Source: Prinia subflava
Taxonomy: Eukaryota; Chordata; Aves; Passeriformes; Cisticolidae
Direction: 5' to 3'
Length of the DNA: 64,000 nucleotides
Assembly: GCF_021018805.1 (NCBI RefSeq)
Contig: NC_086247.1
Location: forward strand, 95,125,338 to 95,189,337
The translations under genes were made by a program, and so were the position numbers. The notes beneath the pieces were generated by a model, which saw only the letters and a program-made list of their open reading frames with translations, did not search any database and had not been told where the DNA came from. Positions 42,466 through 56,800 of the stretch are shown piece by piece. Each line of letters begins with the position of its first letter. Position 1 is the first letter of the stretch.

Positions 42466-44661
42466 GAAAAACATCAAGGCCCTGAAGCTGAGCTTCTGCA
42501 CTAAGTTGATTTGAAGAATAAATTTTGAAAATATAAAAATAGGCTTTTAGCAGCCTGCCTGACAGAGGCAGAGATATTGTGTGGGCAAACTGTTCCAGAA
42601 CACAGCTGTGCAATGGTTATTAAGAGCTGTACTTCCATAACAACAGTGCTGGAAGCTTTCCTTAGCAAAGAACGATAAGCAAATTTCAACTTCTTCCTTG
42701 CTGAGACCTGGAGGCAGCACTGTGCTTGGTTAGCTCTGGTGCATTAGCCTTTAATAGCTAAGCAATATACTTTTGAGTGAAGGTTGAATAATAGAGTGTT
42801 TTCTCTCCCCTCTCCCCCCAGCCCCCCCCACACCCCACTTTACTTTCAGAATAGCATCTTCCATTGTTGGTTATTGTCATTATCAACTGATTTCCCTTAT
42901 GACTGCTCTAACCATCATTTCTAGCTTCTGGGCATTAAGCAAAGATTGCAGCATAATTGGATTAATTTAGAGACTGACTTTGAACAGCATAATTGATTTG
43001 AATTTTATTCTGTTTTCTCCAGCCACTTTTTTCACTAAGAATCGTGTCAGCCTGTGAGCCTGGGCATGCACTTGAGTCTTCTACAGGAAAAGCCTTCATG
43101 AGTGGGAGCCCCTCCTTGCTCAGTAGATGCCTTCACCCTTGCTCCATGCATCCCTCCACTAGGCAGGGGTTCCTGCTGGGCTTCAGGCCCCTTCCTTCTG
43201 CCACCCTGCAAGGGCTTGGGGTGCCAGAGGAGCCATGAACCAACTCACTTCTCCACCATCACAGCAGGGGTTGCTTCATGCTGCAGGAAGGGTTTTTTTC
43301 TCTGGCACAGGGTCTGTCACTGTTGTGACATGTGGGGCCCAGCCTGCCCAGCTCTCCCCATATGGACCCTGCTTCAGGGATGCTGATGATTGCATTGGTT
43401 CTAACAACACAGGGGCCTTTCCAGGCATTTAGCTGCGTTGCTGCCGTACCCAGAACAGCAAACCTTGTGTCCTGCCATGGTTTCTGGCTGGGTTTTGATT
43501 CTGTGTCTCACAGATGTGGATGTGGAGCGCCCTGTGGATGCTGCAGCAGGGCCTGTGGGTGCCTGGTCAAGTTCCTGAAGCAAAATGCACTCATCAGGGA
43601 TCCCCAAAACACACCTCATGGTTCACTGCAAAGCTTTCATTTCTTTGCAAAACATCTTCTCTTGGTCTTCACCACACATCTTCACTGATTGTTAGAGAAT
43701 GAAAAGGTTTATAATCATAAATTAGAATAATTATGAAAATTTCAACTGAGTAGCATGGCTGCAGACCATGGTCCTGAGTAGCTCTGAGCTCCCTGAGCCA
43801 TTTTAGCTCCTCTCAGCTGGCTGCAGAGGTGCTCAGTGTGTGCCCTTCCTGCTATGGGCAGGGGTTTCTCTAGGATATTTGGGCAGTGGTTACCTCGAAG
43901 ATGGAGCTGTTGAGGACTAAGATAGATAGGATCCTAGCATGAGTCACTCAGGCTTGTACTACCTGTTATAACTTACATATAGTTCATGGGACTTTTGCAT
44001 TCCCAGCAAGTCCAAGACTGCCATCCCACTAATGTCAGCAGACCCAGAATGTCCTTGCCACATCTTTGGAGAGCACCTGGGTCTCATATGTGTGGCAGCA
44101 CACTGCTGTGGTCACATCCCATCATGTCCTCTCAAAGTAAACAAAGGAAAAGGGATACAACTGTGTTACTGCTTCCCACTCCAGTGCCAAGAAACAATGG
44201 AACTAAAAACAGTGTTGGTCCTTCCTATTGTTTTAATGAAATGGGGTGGTGCTGCCCAACATCCAATTCAGTCCTTTGAAAGCTACATGCCTGCAGCAAC
44301 CTGGTATCCTATTTCCAAATAAATGAGAGATAGAAGGAATGGAGACAAGTTAAATCCCACTCTCTTGGAAAAATCAGCTGCTCCTCAGCTGTCAGTGTCT
44401 GCTGCAGGCATCAGCCTTGGGGTGCATACCTCCTGCCTGCACTGCTGCCTGCAAGTGCCACAAGGCAAAAAACCATCTGTCCTGCTTTTCCATACAAAAC
44501 TGCATATGTGCACTTGCAGGTGGAATTCATGTCCTTTAGCACATAAAGGCCATGATCATTGTGGGACTGTTCATAAAATCATAGTTGCTGTAAGGCACAC
44601 AATAGATTTTCCCACTTCTCCTGCTTGGTATTGTCTTGTGTTGTCCTGTTGTATTTTTTTC
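42466..44661. other. Intergenic sequence; nothing recognised
   Basis: This is mixed AT-rich and moderately GC-rich sequence. A C-rich run lies at 42810-42835. Overlapping open frames at 43044-43702 and 43986-44724 (+) are in different frames, lack any known domain and are considered chance products of local GC content. Confidence 0.45.
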
Positions 44662-44663
44662 TT

Positions 44664-44698
<35 letters not shown>

Positions 44699-44700
44699 TA
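44662..44700. repeat. (TTTA)n microsatellite
   Basis: Nearly perfect tetranucleotide TTTA repeats, about nine to ten copies. No associated element could be identified. Confidence 0.95.
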
Positions 44701-45026
44701 GAACTTTTCCCCATGAGTTGCTAAGACACTAACTACTAGGTGCTTGTGGGTTCTTGGCCAAAACAAAGTGGCCAAAGGAGATTGTAGCATCGGGCTACAT
44801 CTATTGTTCTTGGTTCTCTGGGAGTTTCTCTCAGAGGGAGAAGGTAAAGCGACTTTTGGGAAGGTAAAGGACAGAGCTGGGGGCAGCTGCTCTCTCTTGC
44901 TCTTGGCATCAGAGAGGATGGTCAGGCTGCTGTTTGCTTTGGAAGAGTTCACTGTCATCACTCTGTCCCATCCTGGGAAATCTACCATCATCTGCTCATG
45001 TGCCCAGGAATTCTGAGCTCACCTCC
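44701..45026. other. Spacer between two A/T microsatellites
   Basis: About 325 bases of single-copy sequence with no recognised gene or repeat. Confidence 0.5.
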
Positions 45027-45170
45027 ATTTTATTTTATTTTATTTTATTTTATTTTATTTTATTTTATTTTATTTTATTTTATTTTATTTTATTTTATTT
45101 TATTTTATTTTATTTTATTTTATTTTATTTTATTTTATTTTATTTTACTTATTTATTTTACTTATTTTTA
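45027..45170. repeat. (TTTTA)n pentanucleotide microsatellite
   Basis: About 24 uninterrupted copies of the pentamer (45027-45146) are followed by degenerate copies with ACTTATTT variants to about 45170. The long pure core suggests length polymorphism. It lies about 330 bases from the TTTA tract. Confidence 0.97.
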
Positions 45171-47692
45171 AATTTACCAGGAAAGTGGACCTCATTTTTC
45201 ACATATGTAAGTATTGTTTTAATGCTCTCTTTACTTCTCATCACTTCTCTAAATCCCACCAATGACAGGTTTTCTCACAAGATGATGCCTTGGCACATTC
45301 ACTCAATGATATTGACTTCCCAGTGGCAGCAGGGGAATAAACCATGAGATTAAACTGTCCAATCAATTGCCCTCCTGCCTGTGTATGTGCATTATTTCCC
45401 ACCGTGCACATTCAACATTATACTCTGTGACCATTAACTCAGTACAGTCTTGTACTGTTAGACAATAAAACATTAGACAGCAGCACGCTAACAAAATGTT
45501 TGATGAATAACATGATATCCTCAACAGCAGCTGCAGAAGAGTTGGTCTGGGGAAGAGGGACTGTGTGCTGAGGAATGTTGTACATGACATAGGGACATCC
45601 ATGCTAATAAGAAAATGCTCCTTTATCACAGAGCTGGTGTGGAAAGGTTGAGCTGGAGAGAAAACTGAGTTTGACGGAAATATCCCCCTGTATTAGAGAG
45701 GTGGGCAGAGAAGGCATTGCCTCCCAGCAGCTCGCTTTTTGATGCCATATGGCTTAACATCTCAGCAGGACATTAATGCCAAGAAATTTAACAAGAATTT
45801 TTCTGCACTGCCAGGTTGCCAAGTGTTACTCCTTGCTCCCCAAATCTGCCATTCAAATCTTACCTGCTGATCTCTTCTGCTTTGTGAAACATGACACAAA
45901 ACTGCACTTCTTCCCAAGGAGAGGTTTCAGCTTTGCAGCTGCCCCATTAGGGCTTCTCACTCCCAGCTGACGCCCTTTCCCACCTACGCTCTTGTACTTG
46001 CCAGGCTAGAGAACTCTCATGGGCATCTTCTGGACAGCCTGGATTTGGCAAAGCTGGATTTGTGAAAGAAGCAGCACCATTCTCCTGGCACAGAATCATT
46101 TCTTGTACATGAAAGACTTGAACCAAGGACTTCTGATGAGATGGGAATTAAATCATGCCCAAAAGAGCCTCACAGGGAGTGAGAAGCAATTATCCAGCCA
46201 TGGGCAGGGCAGGGGCATAGGGATGCCACCATCCAGGATTTACACACACAACTGGCTCACCACTGCCTTGTGACATGCTTCTGGTGAGAAATGAAAGGCT
46301 GAGGAAGGGCAGAAGGATATCAGCCACTTCCAGCTGGGCAGCTGAAGCTGCCCACTCCTGGCTGTTCTCTCTTACACATTTTTTCTCAGGTTTTCAATGG
46401 ACCAAGTAGAGTTTCTTTCATTATGTCTCCTGCAAGATCACTGTGCAAGTTAATGGTGTACTGTTAGGAAAGGGGCTGTTGATATATAGTCTGACCTACT
46501 CTTTACCTAGTTTCACCTATTCATTTATGTTTGCTTTGAATTAGCTGGTGAAGTCTCTTTATCAACACTATTTATAGGTTTTATGCATTTCAAGACTGCT
46601 GCTTTGTTCCTAGGCTGTACTTGTGTCTTTAACTAATCATCTAATACGTTTTGAAGCCTTTTCATTCTTTCTCATAAATCAAATTTTGGACCTTGATGAA
46701 TCCAATTGCTCTGCTGATCTGAATTATCTTTCATCAGATCTTCTTCATCTCATAAAGAAGTGAACAGGCTATTCCAGGTGTGCCTCTGAAAAGATTTCAT
46801 CTATATATTCTAGTCTCATTATATATTTCTCTGGCTATTTTACCTTGTTATCCTGAATTGAAAGTACAGCTCCCTAAGATTCTTCCCATGTTGTTTCTTT
46901 GCAGGTTTATTTGATAGCACATCAGATTTTTCTATCCCTTGTGACTTAGAATAGCTTTTCATTTCAATTGCATTTTAATCCATAAATAGTATCTCATTTT
47001 CTCACTTTCTCCCTGTATTTTGTGTCTGGGTGAGTTTCATCCTATTTATTTCATGTCTCCTTTGTATTAGTAATTTCCCTCAATTTAATATATATGTGAC
47101 TTCAATTAATATATACTTTATTCTCCACTCTAGATAATTAGTAAAAGCATAAAAGAACAGGTGCATGTTATTTAACAAATATCTCTGCTAGTGTCCCTGC
47201 CAACCTATAGTTGTTAGTTCCACTATTTGTTTCTAATGTTTAAATTTATTTATAAAAGATGTGTGAACATCACTTAACCCTAATAAATGATGTTGAGATG
47301 AAGATTATATGGACATTCTCATAAAATATTCTACAAATAACTTCAAGTATAACAATAAGAAGAGGTCATATGAGATAACCATTGCAGTCTCTTTTGCCGG
47401 AATAATCTGTATTACACATGTTGTTTTCCCAGAGCTGTTTGTTTTGTAATGTTGCTGTTACCTATTACCCATGACAAAAAGGGGTACTCAGAAAAGCATG
47501 GCATTTCTGTGCTTTGCATTATTGACGGTTTTAAGTCAAATTTTGTGGCTGTGAAAGGATATTGCCTTTCAAATGAAAAATAGATGGTCCTCCTTCTGTG
47601 ACAAAATTACACCAGTATACTGGAGATAAAAATTACTTTTTCTAGCTTCAGAACCTCCACAAAGTCTTTTCATGACTATTTGTGTTTACAGT
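45171..47692. other. Intergenic sequence; nothing recognised
   Basis: AT-rich sequence without a recognisable gene or repeat family. Short open frames (for example 45363-45629 on minus and 46019-46273 on plus) show no domain and are not called. Confidence 0.45.
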
Positions 47693-48090
47693 TGTTGTGG
47701 TTTAGGAATTTAGTGCTCCCACTGAAAACACCTCCACTTGTCCCCTCACTCACTTCCTATTCCCCTTCCAATTCTCCCCTGTGTCGACTGGAGAGGAGAA
47801 CTGGACCCACAAAAGGCAAAGATCATGGCTGGAGATGAGAACTATTTACTGGAAACAGCAATAAGAGAAGCAAATGAACAGTAACGGCAACAATATTAAT
47901 AAGAAAAGTGTGCAAGTGAGAGACAGAATGATTCACATGCAAAATGCTCACCACGGGATCCAACCCATCCGCTCCACACTTCCCTGGTATGGAAAATGGG
48001 GTGAGGTGGTATAGAGTGATCTACAGGTCCTAGCCAAGCCCTCTCCTGGCTACTGCAGAAATCAACCCTGTCCTGGCCAGAACCAGGACA
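47693..48090 (-). mobile_element. Solo LTR of an avian endogenous retrovirus
   Basis: On the plus strand it starts TGTTGTGGTTTAGG and ends TGTCCTGGCCAGAACCAGGACA. These ends are typical of a widespread avian LTR family in minus orientation and related in layout to the copy at 19.5 kb. Length is about 398 bp. The flanking pentamers are ACAGT on the left and GCAGT on the right, compatible with a five-base target-site duplication with one change. No retroviral coding sequence adjoins it. Confidence 0.75.
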
Positions 48091-50873
48091 GCAGTGAAAT
48101 TCATCAAAATTCTGTTCCATCTGCTATGGAAGTCACGTCCGTGAAAGGTAAAATACTGGGTTTTTACAGCATAAATCAGGGTCTTGTTTTTTGAAATGTG
48201 ATTCAGTTCTTCCAATAATTTATTGAAAAGTTACTAAATCCCTCTACGGTTTTCCTTTTTACAAATCGTATGTACAAGAACAAAAAAAATCTGGAATGCA
48301 CTGTAAGCATACTGTCCCACAATTGCAAAAAAGGGTCATTTTTCCACTTCAAGAGGAACAAATTATCCCTGTTTCTCCATTCATCTTTGTATAAGCAACA
48401 AACTGATGGACAAGCAGTTACTCATATTGCTTTAGTTTATCTCCTCCTGGTTTTGTGGCACTCCCTGCTTACAATATCCCAGACTTCAGACTTTCAGAAT
48501 TAATCCCAAGGCTTTCAAAGACCTGCATGCTTGTACAGAGGGCACCTGTTCCTGTCTTGATGTTTCTGGATAGAGCATGAAAACTGAAAATCCTGAACAA
48601 TTTTTACTGATCTTTGACCTTCTAGAAAGCCTTGGGCCTTGCCAAATTTCTAAAGTTTACATCTGTGGCATGGTTTCTTAGCCCAGAGACCAGTTGAGTA
48701 ACTGGTCTTACTACCAGAGACCAGTTGAGTTTCATTGATTCTCACCAACTAGTGGGGGAAGTAGGATACCTTCAGATCCCTAGGACACACCTCCCATCCT
48801 AGTACCAAAGAACTTCTGCAAACTCTCTAAGCACTTGCAAAACAATTTCTTATCAATATTTCTTTTAATTTTTTTGGGGGGGTGGGGGGGTGGGGAATGA
48901 CCAAGTGGATCGGTCTGACAAAAAATAAAAAAACAATTGTACACACTCTGTTTAGTGAGTATTTCCCACTGAAGAGATATTACTAAGTGATAGTGCATGA
49001 TTTTGCTAGGGCAACTTGACCTTTTTGCTTGTTTCTCCCTGGTAATAAGCAAAGACAATTAATCCCATATGTTGAGCTGATGAGTAATGGTTCCTTGTAG
49101 AAACAATGGTGTCACATGCCAGTACATACATCAGCATTAACCTCTATTAATCACACAGAGAACAATGACAGTTTACTGAATTTTGTTGTTCAGTAAGCTC
49201 TACACCAAACCCCTAGACTGCTGAAACATTGTTCAGGAAACAGAATTGTAAGTTGAAGAAGTAGATGGAAAATCTGCTATATTGCACACAGGCCTGCCTA
49301 AACCTGTGCTGAGCTTCACTTTCAGCTCCATACAGCTTCCCTCTTCCTCTGAGGTGCCTTCTCACCTGTCTGCAGGCTGTCTTGTAAATGCAAGTGCACT
49401 CCCTGGCACACAATTTTTTTAAATGCTCATATGTCTCCTTTTTGAAAATAGTAAAATATTTAAGCTAGAAGAAAGAAAAGAAATGGAAACACATTCCCTA
49501 AAACTCCAGGAGCTGGCCTGCTCTGCTTGCACATTGGCAGACATTTCTTTCCTTACCTCCTCTGCGGTGAGCTCCTTTCAAATGTGAAATCCTTTTCTGG
49601 GTGCAGGGTGCAACTGCTGGCTAGTGCTGACTTGGATGGCTCTGTCAGACGGAGCTGGCTGCCAGTGGCTGCAAACAGCAAGCCAGAAACACACACAAGG
49701 ACCTCGGCTTGTTCTTTAAAACACAGGGCATGGGAAAGTGCTCTGCTAACCTGGAGTCAGGGAAAGGAGAGTGATGGTCACAAAGAGAAGGACATTTGAA
49801 ACACAGTTGATAAGTATGCATTGCACTGTGTCCCTCTACACACAGGAACGGCTGGTAAGTCTCTCCTCTCCCCAAGGGATGTTGTGAGCTGCTCCAGGCA
49901 CACTGCCCGAAGCTGCTGCTTCCCTGAGCTCCTGTGTTAACTCTGTAAGACCAGCAGCGAGTGGCTTTGGAAGTGAACAGTCAATTTGCTGTATCAGTTG
50001 CCCTGGCAGTCTGATAATTGCAATGGTGAAAACTGAGCCAGGGGATCCAGAAGGGTTTTTGGAACAGGCTTTCAGCAGGTTTCTGACTCCTGTTGTGGAA
50101 AACCTTCAACATTCACAAAAGAGCGGTGACCTAATTGTGAAAAACTGCTCTCAAAGGCCCTGTTTCCTGTTTACTGTTTCATGTCATTTTGGTGAATTCT
50201 TCTTTAAAGGCATTTTCCTTCCATTTTCTTGAAGCACTATTCTGGCTTTGTACTTATGCCAACAGCCTTTGGGCTTTGTCTGCACTGAGTCTGGAAATCT
50301 TTCATTCCCCTCTCTCCAAGCCGACCATGTTCAAACAGCGCTTGTGGAGAGGTGCTAATGTGCTTTCCCAGGCCTCTTCAGACATGATTTAAAAGCTAGT
50401 ACTTAAAAGCATAACACAGAGAAATGCATTTCCAAAGGATACATTTTTCTTCCACTTGGAGCACAACTATCTAATTTTCTCTGAGAAACTGAGCCAGGAG
50501 TCGTTTGACTTTGTGCATACTAGCTGAGTTATAATTTAATTGAGGATGTATTTTATCTTTGGGCTTGTTTTTAATCTTCCTTTTTTTCACTGCTTCAAAC
50601 TCTCTGATGGCTCTCCTTCAGACTTTACCAGGCTCACCTCATGTCCTCTCCACCTGTGGATCAGTAATGTGAGTAATGTGTGATGCATATTGACACTGGA
50701 AGTGGTTTAGGTTCCATTTGGAAGATAGTGCCTTCCATTTTAGAAATAAAACTTGATTGTAGTTTTTTTTACTGTCAGTTCCAGATTTTCTGTAATATTC
50801 AGCTCTTTGGATATTTCATTCTTCTGAATAACTCTTTCAAACAATACATTTTTCTGTCTGTAACTGTACATTC

Positions 50874-50899
50874 CTGTCTAATACCTTCATATTAGACAG
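50874..50899. repeat. Perfect short inverted repeat
   Basis: Arms CTGTCTAATA and TATTAGACAG are exact reverse complements separated by the six bases CCTTCA. The surroundings are AT-rich with two copies of TTCTTTTAATAA just downstream. No function is suggested. Confidence 0.75.
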
Positions 50900-53800
50900 A
50901 AAAAAATTTCTTTTAATAATCTTTCTTTTTTAAATTTTTCTTTTAATAAGAAAATTTATTTTTCTGCAGAAAAATGCTACTCTATGGTCAAGTTTTCAAC
51001 TTCCAGGGATTAAATAATCCATTCTTCCTTGCTTCACTGAAGACTCTGTTCATACTAAACTCCTTTCTTTGCTTCTACACCTTTGAACGTGCTGACACTA
51101 CTTTTCCTTGGGCTGAAGCTGTTCTATTGTACTCTCCCAGATACAGTTGCCCCTGCCTCTCTCCAGCTCCTTGATACACTGTAGTGAGGGGTCAAGCCAA
51201 GTGGCCACTTAGTGGCATTTGTTTTGGTGACCTTTATTATTTTCGTACCTGCCTTTAGCCTTTGGAGACAGACCACTGATTCCTTTCATATTCAGCCAGT
51301 TGAGTCAATGTTTTGGAGACTTGTTACTGTCTCATTATGGCACATCCAGTAGACTGAATATACTTTACCCTGTGCTGGAGCTGGAGGCAGTGCCTGTTAG
51401 ATCACAAGCATCTTGTGATGCCACAAGCAAACCACTTATTATTAAGAAAATAAGGCACCTGTATGCTTGTCTAAATCCCAAAATGAACTCTGGATGAGCT
51501 TGGATCCTCATCTCAATCCTCACTGAAACTCTTCTGGCAAGGAGCAGGTCTCAAGACACCTTCAAGGGTCTGTGCTGAAATGTTACACTGCAAATGTTGC
51601 TCTAACACCTTCCCTGATACTGTTTTTCTTCAGCTTCTGGAGTATGTTGAGCTTGGAATAGAATGGGTTGAACTTCCATATTAAACACTTTGTAATGCAA
51701 AGTGGAACACTTTGGAGAAAATGCCATCTGTACAGCCGAGCCTGAGAAGAGATGGAGAAGTATCTGCCTGCAGCCCCTGTTTCTGTAAACTTGTTAATCA
51801 GAGCTGTCTTGACTGCATGAGTTTCTCAGGATTACCTCATTAGGCAGGTGCTTCCACTGTCCCTTCTAAGGTGACTATCTGCCATGTATGTGAGCAGATA
51901 CTGCTTATTTGGGAGCTAATGACATGATTTGTATGTAAGAAAGAGCTACTACAAAATACTTGCAGATATAAATCATTTTCCCCGCTGCAATAAACTTCAT
52001 GTGTTTGTGTCACAAATAGTGCAGTACCAGGGAGAGTGCATCAAGTGCAAGCTTTTAATACACGTATCTTGTTTGATGATGGAGAGGGAGGATGTTATTC
52101 TTGTAGAAAAAGAAAAATTGATTTGTTTGGTTTAGTCAGCAATTTACTGAGTTAATTTACTTCCTGTATATGAACATGTTCACGCTCCTGGGCAATTGCT
52201 ATATTATTATAAATTGAATTAAGTAATAGCATGGAAAAAAGGATTTGGATGAATGGTGCTTTATATGAGCAGAACATACAAGAATCTTGAGCTTTATTGT
52301 GCTGCATTTTTTAATTGCTATCCCCTCTGAATGTTTTTTTTTTTTTTTCCCACTGACAAGCTAGTTGCTAGATGCTGTAGCAGCACAAGGTCACATCTGC
52401 CCAGCGATGGGTCTCTGGTACTCAATGTTCTTTAGATTTAACAAGGTGGTATCTCCTAGGGCTTTGGGTCAGTGAGAAGATAAACAGCTGACAGACTGAC
52501 AGTGACGTGAATTCCCAGTCAGATAGCTTGGACCCTCTTCCTCAGCTGTGGGAGATCTTATTTTCTCCCACAATTGTGTCCTCAGCAGAATGGCAGAATG
52601 AGAAACACATAGAAAATTGGTAGCATTCCCAGGTGTAAGCTGAGAAAAACCTATTGGCTTAAATGGGGTTATAGAAGAGCATGGTATATATCTCAAAACC
52701 AGAAAACTAAATAAGGAATAATATCTTTGGTAATATCATAAATGGAGGGGGGAAGTGTCAGTATATTTCTCTTAAGCAGAAATTATCAACTGTGGCTCTT
52801 TTTGGAATAAGCCTGGGGGAAATGGGTAGGAGGAAAAATTGTAACCCTGTGTTGAGGCTCTCACCTGATGGCAAACTGAAGACCAGCTATTGTAGCCTTT
52901 TCCAGGAACAAAGTCTGAACCTCATATTATAATGGTAAATTCCTGAGCCACTGCAACTCTCCTGCAGCTGAAGGACTTCCTGTGGCATATGAAGAGCAAA
53001 GGGTGTCTTTTTTTCTGAGCTGAATTGGGGTAGCTCTTTCTCATAGCAAGACTTAAATGCCTTGTCTTCTCAGTATTTCAGCTTCAGAGTTAGTGGGTAC
53101 CAAGAGACAGAAATGAAACTGTTTGCTATTAAGTATAAAAAGGAAAAAGAAGTAGATGGAGCTAATTGATCTACAACCTCCTTCCTTATAGTTTAGGAAC
53201 CCCTTGGAGAATAAGATAAGGGGATCTGAGTGGTACTGCTTTGAGGAAATGAAGAATGCATACAATGAGTAGTGACAGAAATGACAAATATTTGGAACAT
53301 GGATGTAGAAAGAAAAACATTGTCCTTGCCTCACTGCACTGACTTCCTGAGCAACACAGGAACAGTTTCCAGCACCTGAGATGGCTTTTTGTTCTGCGCT
53401 GGAACAAGATCTATAGTCTGTCAAAATCAGCAGGGCCAGGACTGCCGAGTCAACAGTGCCTACCACCCACCAGCAGGGCATTGATTCTCTCTGTAGCTCT
53501 GAGTGCTCTAACCACCCAGTTTCATGTGTAACACAGCAGTGAAGCCTGCTTAAACTTCCCAGTTTGTAAAACAGGACATCCTTCTGTGGACTTTCTTAGG
53601 AGCAGAGAACCTATCAATTTTTTAGAACAGTATTTCCAACTTCTGAAACTATTCATGCTCAATTTTCATGCAGCCTTGGGCAGTCTGTTGGGTGTTTAAT
53701 CCATTTTAATTTCTAGTTGGGCTTTGAAAGGATGTTTTGCAATGTGTGCTGTAAGGAACCAATGGCACCATCAGGCTAAAATAGTGAAATAGGATTTTAC

Positions 53801-56800
53801 GGCAAATTTATTATAATAAAGATGAAACATGTGCATCTGCTGAGTCACTTCAAGTGACATTATTTAAAAGGAAAAGCACAAAGGTTGTTGCTGACGTTTA
53901 ATCCATCACCTTGGTTTTAATGAAGACACATAGCTAAGGACAGGAAATAATACCTGCTACAGGTGACAGTCTTTAGCCATACAAACTCCCTGCTTCCACA
54001 CCAGAACCAGAGCTGTCTCAGCTGGAACTCATTTGAATGTTTCATGCATGCTCTTGGGCTCCAAATGAGCTGTCACTTCTCCATTAAAAAAAATGCTCAA
54101 GAAAACCAATATGAAAAGGATTTTTAGGTTCTGTTTAACAAAGCTACATGTCCAAAGTATCTAAAAGAGGGCAGTGGAATATGAGTGAAATTTTTTCACT
54201 GCAGTGATTCATCTCATGAAAGCCCCAGCATGAAGCATCATTAGGTCTGCCTGGTGTGAATGCAGTCAGTCAGGTTATAACATGGCTAAATAAGTCAATT
54301 TTGCACTCCCAAGCACTTTCATCTCTGTCACGACCATTACTTGACAAAAAGCATTTTGCCAAGAAGCAGCCTCATCTTCTGGCTAAGGTAATTAATTATT
54401 GGTTGAGGAGGGGCAGCCTGTCAGCTCCCAAGCAGCACAGCAACTTCTTTTTCTTGAGCTACTTTCCTCTGAAGCTGGCTGCATTTCAGAAAACAAGCTG
54501 AAGGCACCCAAGGAGTCTGCTGCTCCTTGGAAAACTGCCTCCCTTCCCCTCCTTGCTTGCCCACCCTTCTGGCCTGAAACAGTTTCCGCACTGTGGAAGT
54601 GAGAAGGCTCCTTCATCACAATGAAGGAGAAGGAGCTGAAGGCAAACAGCTCTTTTGTGACACCTCCTCTTGATGCAGCCCCCACTGGTGCTTCTGAGGG
54701 ATCATCTCAGTCCTGTGAATTCTGAAAATCATTTTGTTTTGGTTAGGTTTCTTTGTTGCCAGAAATACCACTGACGACTGTGGGCTTTAATTTAGTGGTA
54801 ATTCAATCACTCAACTTTCCTGACAATTTTTTGTTTGCTTGCTCTCAGCAGCTGCATTGCTATTAAGCAGTAAATGAAATAAGCAGTGTAGATAAGGCAT
54901 CAGTCTTGTTCTTTTCAAGACTAAACACTGTGAGAAAAGCCCCAGTTATCACACAAATCTGCTTAAATAATTCTGCAGGTCCCATTGCTGAGATTACTCA
55001 TGTTCTTCACTGCAGTGTCTTTGCTCAGCTTTGTGCTATAGCTCAGCCAGTGGCATTTTTAAAAATCCAATAATTTAGAAACCATTAATCATTAATTAAT
55101 CATTCCATTTTACAACTGATGTAACATACACCAGAGCTCCCTTTATCTTCTTAACAGCAGCCCATTTTATTTTTAAAGACACACTGCTAATGTGAGCCAT
55201 GATAGAATTAATGGGGTAACCACATTTCCTCCTTGCCCTCCAAACCGCCCTCTGCTGGATGTCAGCACCTGCACTGTGATCTGTAAATTCTTACTCACTT
55301 TCAAAAAACATCTACAAGTGATGGAGTTCACGGGTGATACTGACCACATTGCTGCTGTAACCTCCTCCTTCCATCAGCTGCTCCCACCTCTCTCATGTGC
55401 TGTTTTCATAGGTAGGAAAAGGTTAGCATCCATGAGAATAATTTACAAACAGCTCACTGGTTGTTCACAAGTCACCTGAATCCCAGAAGGTGTCTGGGGC
55501 TTAGGTGGATATTTGAGGTTTGTGTACCGCTGCTTGAGACCCACCTGTGGCCATCTGCTTCTCTCTCAAGCTTAATTGCTATGTAAAGAGCAAAAGCACT
55601 TTGGCAAACCTCAGTATTCTCTAATCTGTGTTGCAAGCTGCTGGAACACTAGCTCTGGGTTTTTTTTATGAAAAGATGCCATACATACCAGCAATATGAT
55701 ACTAATGGCAACATGAGCAAGTCATTTACCTGATTCTGTCCATTGAATGGTTTAGTGGGAGCAAGAAATAGCACATCCCTCCCTGACCCCTGAAATTTGT
55801 TTCAAAAGTTCTGCAGTAACTTCAGCTCTCATTAAGAAGCTGGAAACATTATTCATAATTTAAAGTCTTTACAAAGAACCAGTCAAATTCCCTAAGCCCA
55901 CTGACGTGGACTGCATGCTCATTACAAACAGGAGTCTGGCATTTCCAATGTTATTTAATTTACTGTTTCTCATGGCAAACAGTCTGAGGCAAGAAAGGCT
56001 TCAGGGCTAGTTCTCCATGCAGTCTTTATAATGTGGCCTTCATCACAGAGTACTGTGCAGAGTTGGTTCTGCATCAAATGCCATGACAGACTGAATGGTG
56101 CCATAGGCATCAATCTGATGAGTGCTTTTCTGCATTCTTTTTTCCATAAAATGAAAAATACCAGCCTCTCTGCTAACTCAGGGAGTCCCACAGCCACTCT
56201 CTAGCAGGTCCCCAGGACACTGGTCACAGACTCATGGCATACCCACACTGCCATCAGACTAGCCTTTCCGTGAAGCCCTGCTCTGTTTCAGAATATCTAC
56301 ACTACCACTGAAGTTCAGATTACTCTCTACTATCCCCACTCAGTGTGTATTGCTCACTACTGCCCAACCAGGCTCTTTCTGCAGTAACTAAACTGAAAGA
56401 TGTGCTTCAGCCACTAATGGCTTTGAGACCCTAGGAACACACCGCAGCTACTCTGAAGAAAAAGCTCCTGACAGACAAATGTTGGACTCTCGGCATCATT
56501 TTGGTCCTAATGCAGACACAGCCATCCTTCGCTGTTTGGGCTCTGACCCACTTTGTAGCTAAAGTGCTGCAAAATGTGCACGGCAAGATTAACAATGCAT
56601 AAATTCTACAGACCTGGATGCACCTGGATGCATGTCTACAGGGGAAATTACTGTGAAGTTAGTGAGTGGGACTGGGAACTTACTGTACACTAATTCTTCC
56701 TGTAGAGCACTTGTAGTGATAATTCACTCTTCCCTGAAAAACGTATATTCTCCTACAAAAATTTAAATGCTACTTTATAGCACATTAAGATTCCTATGTT

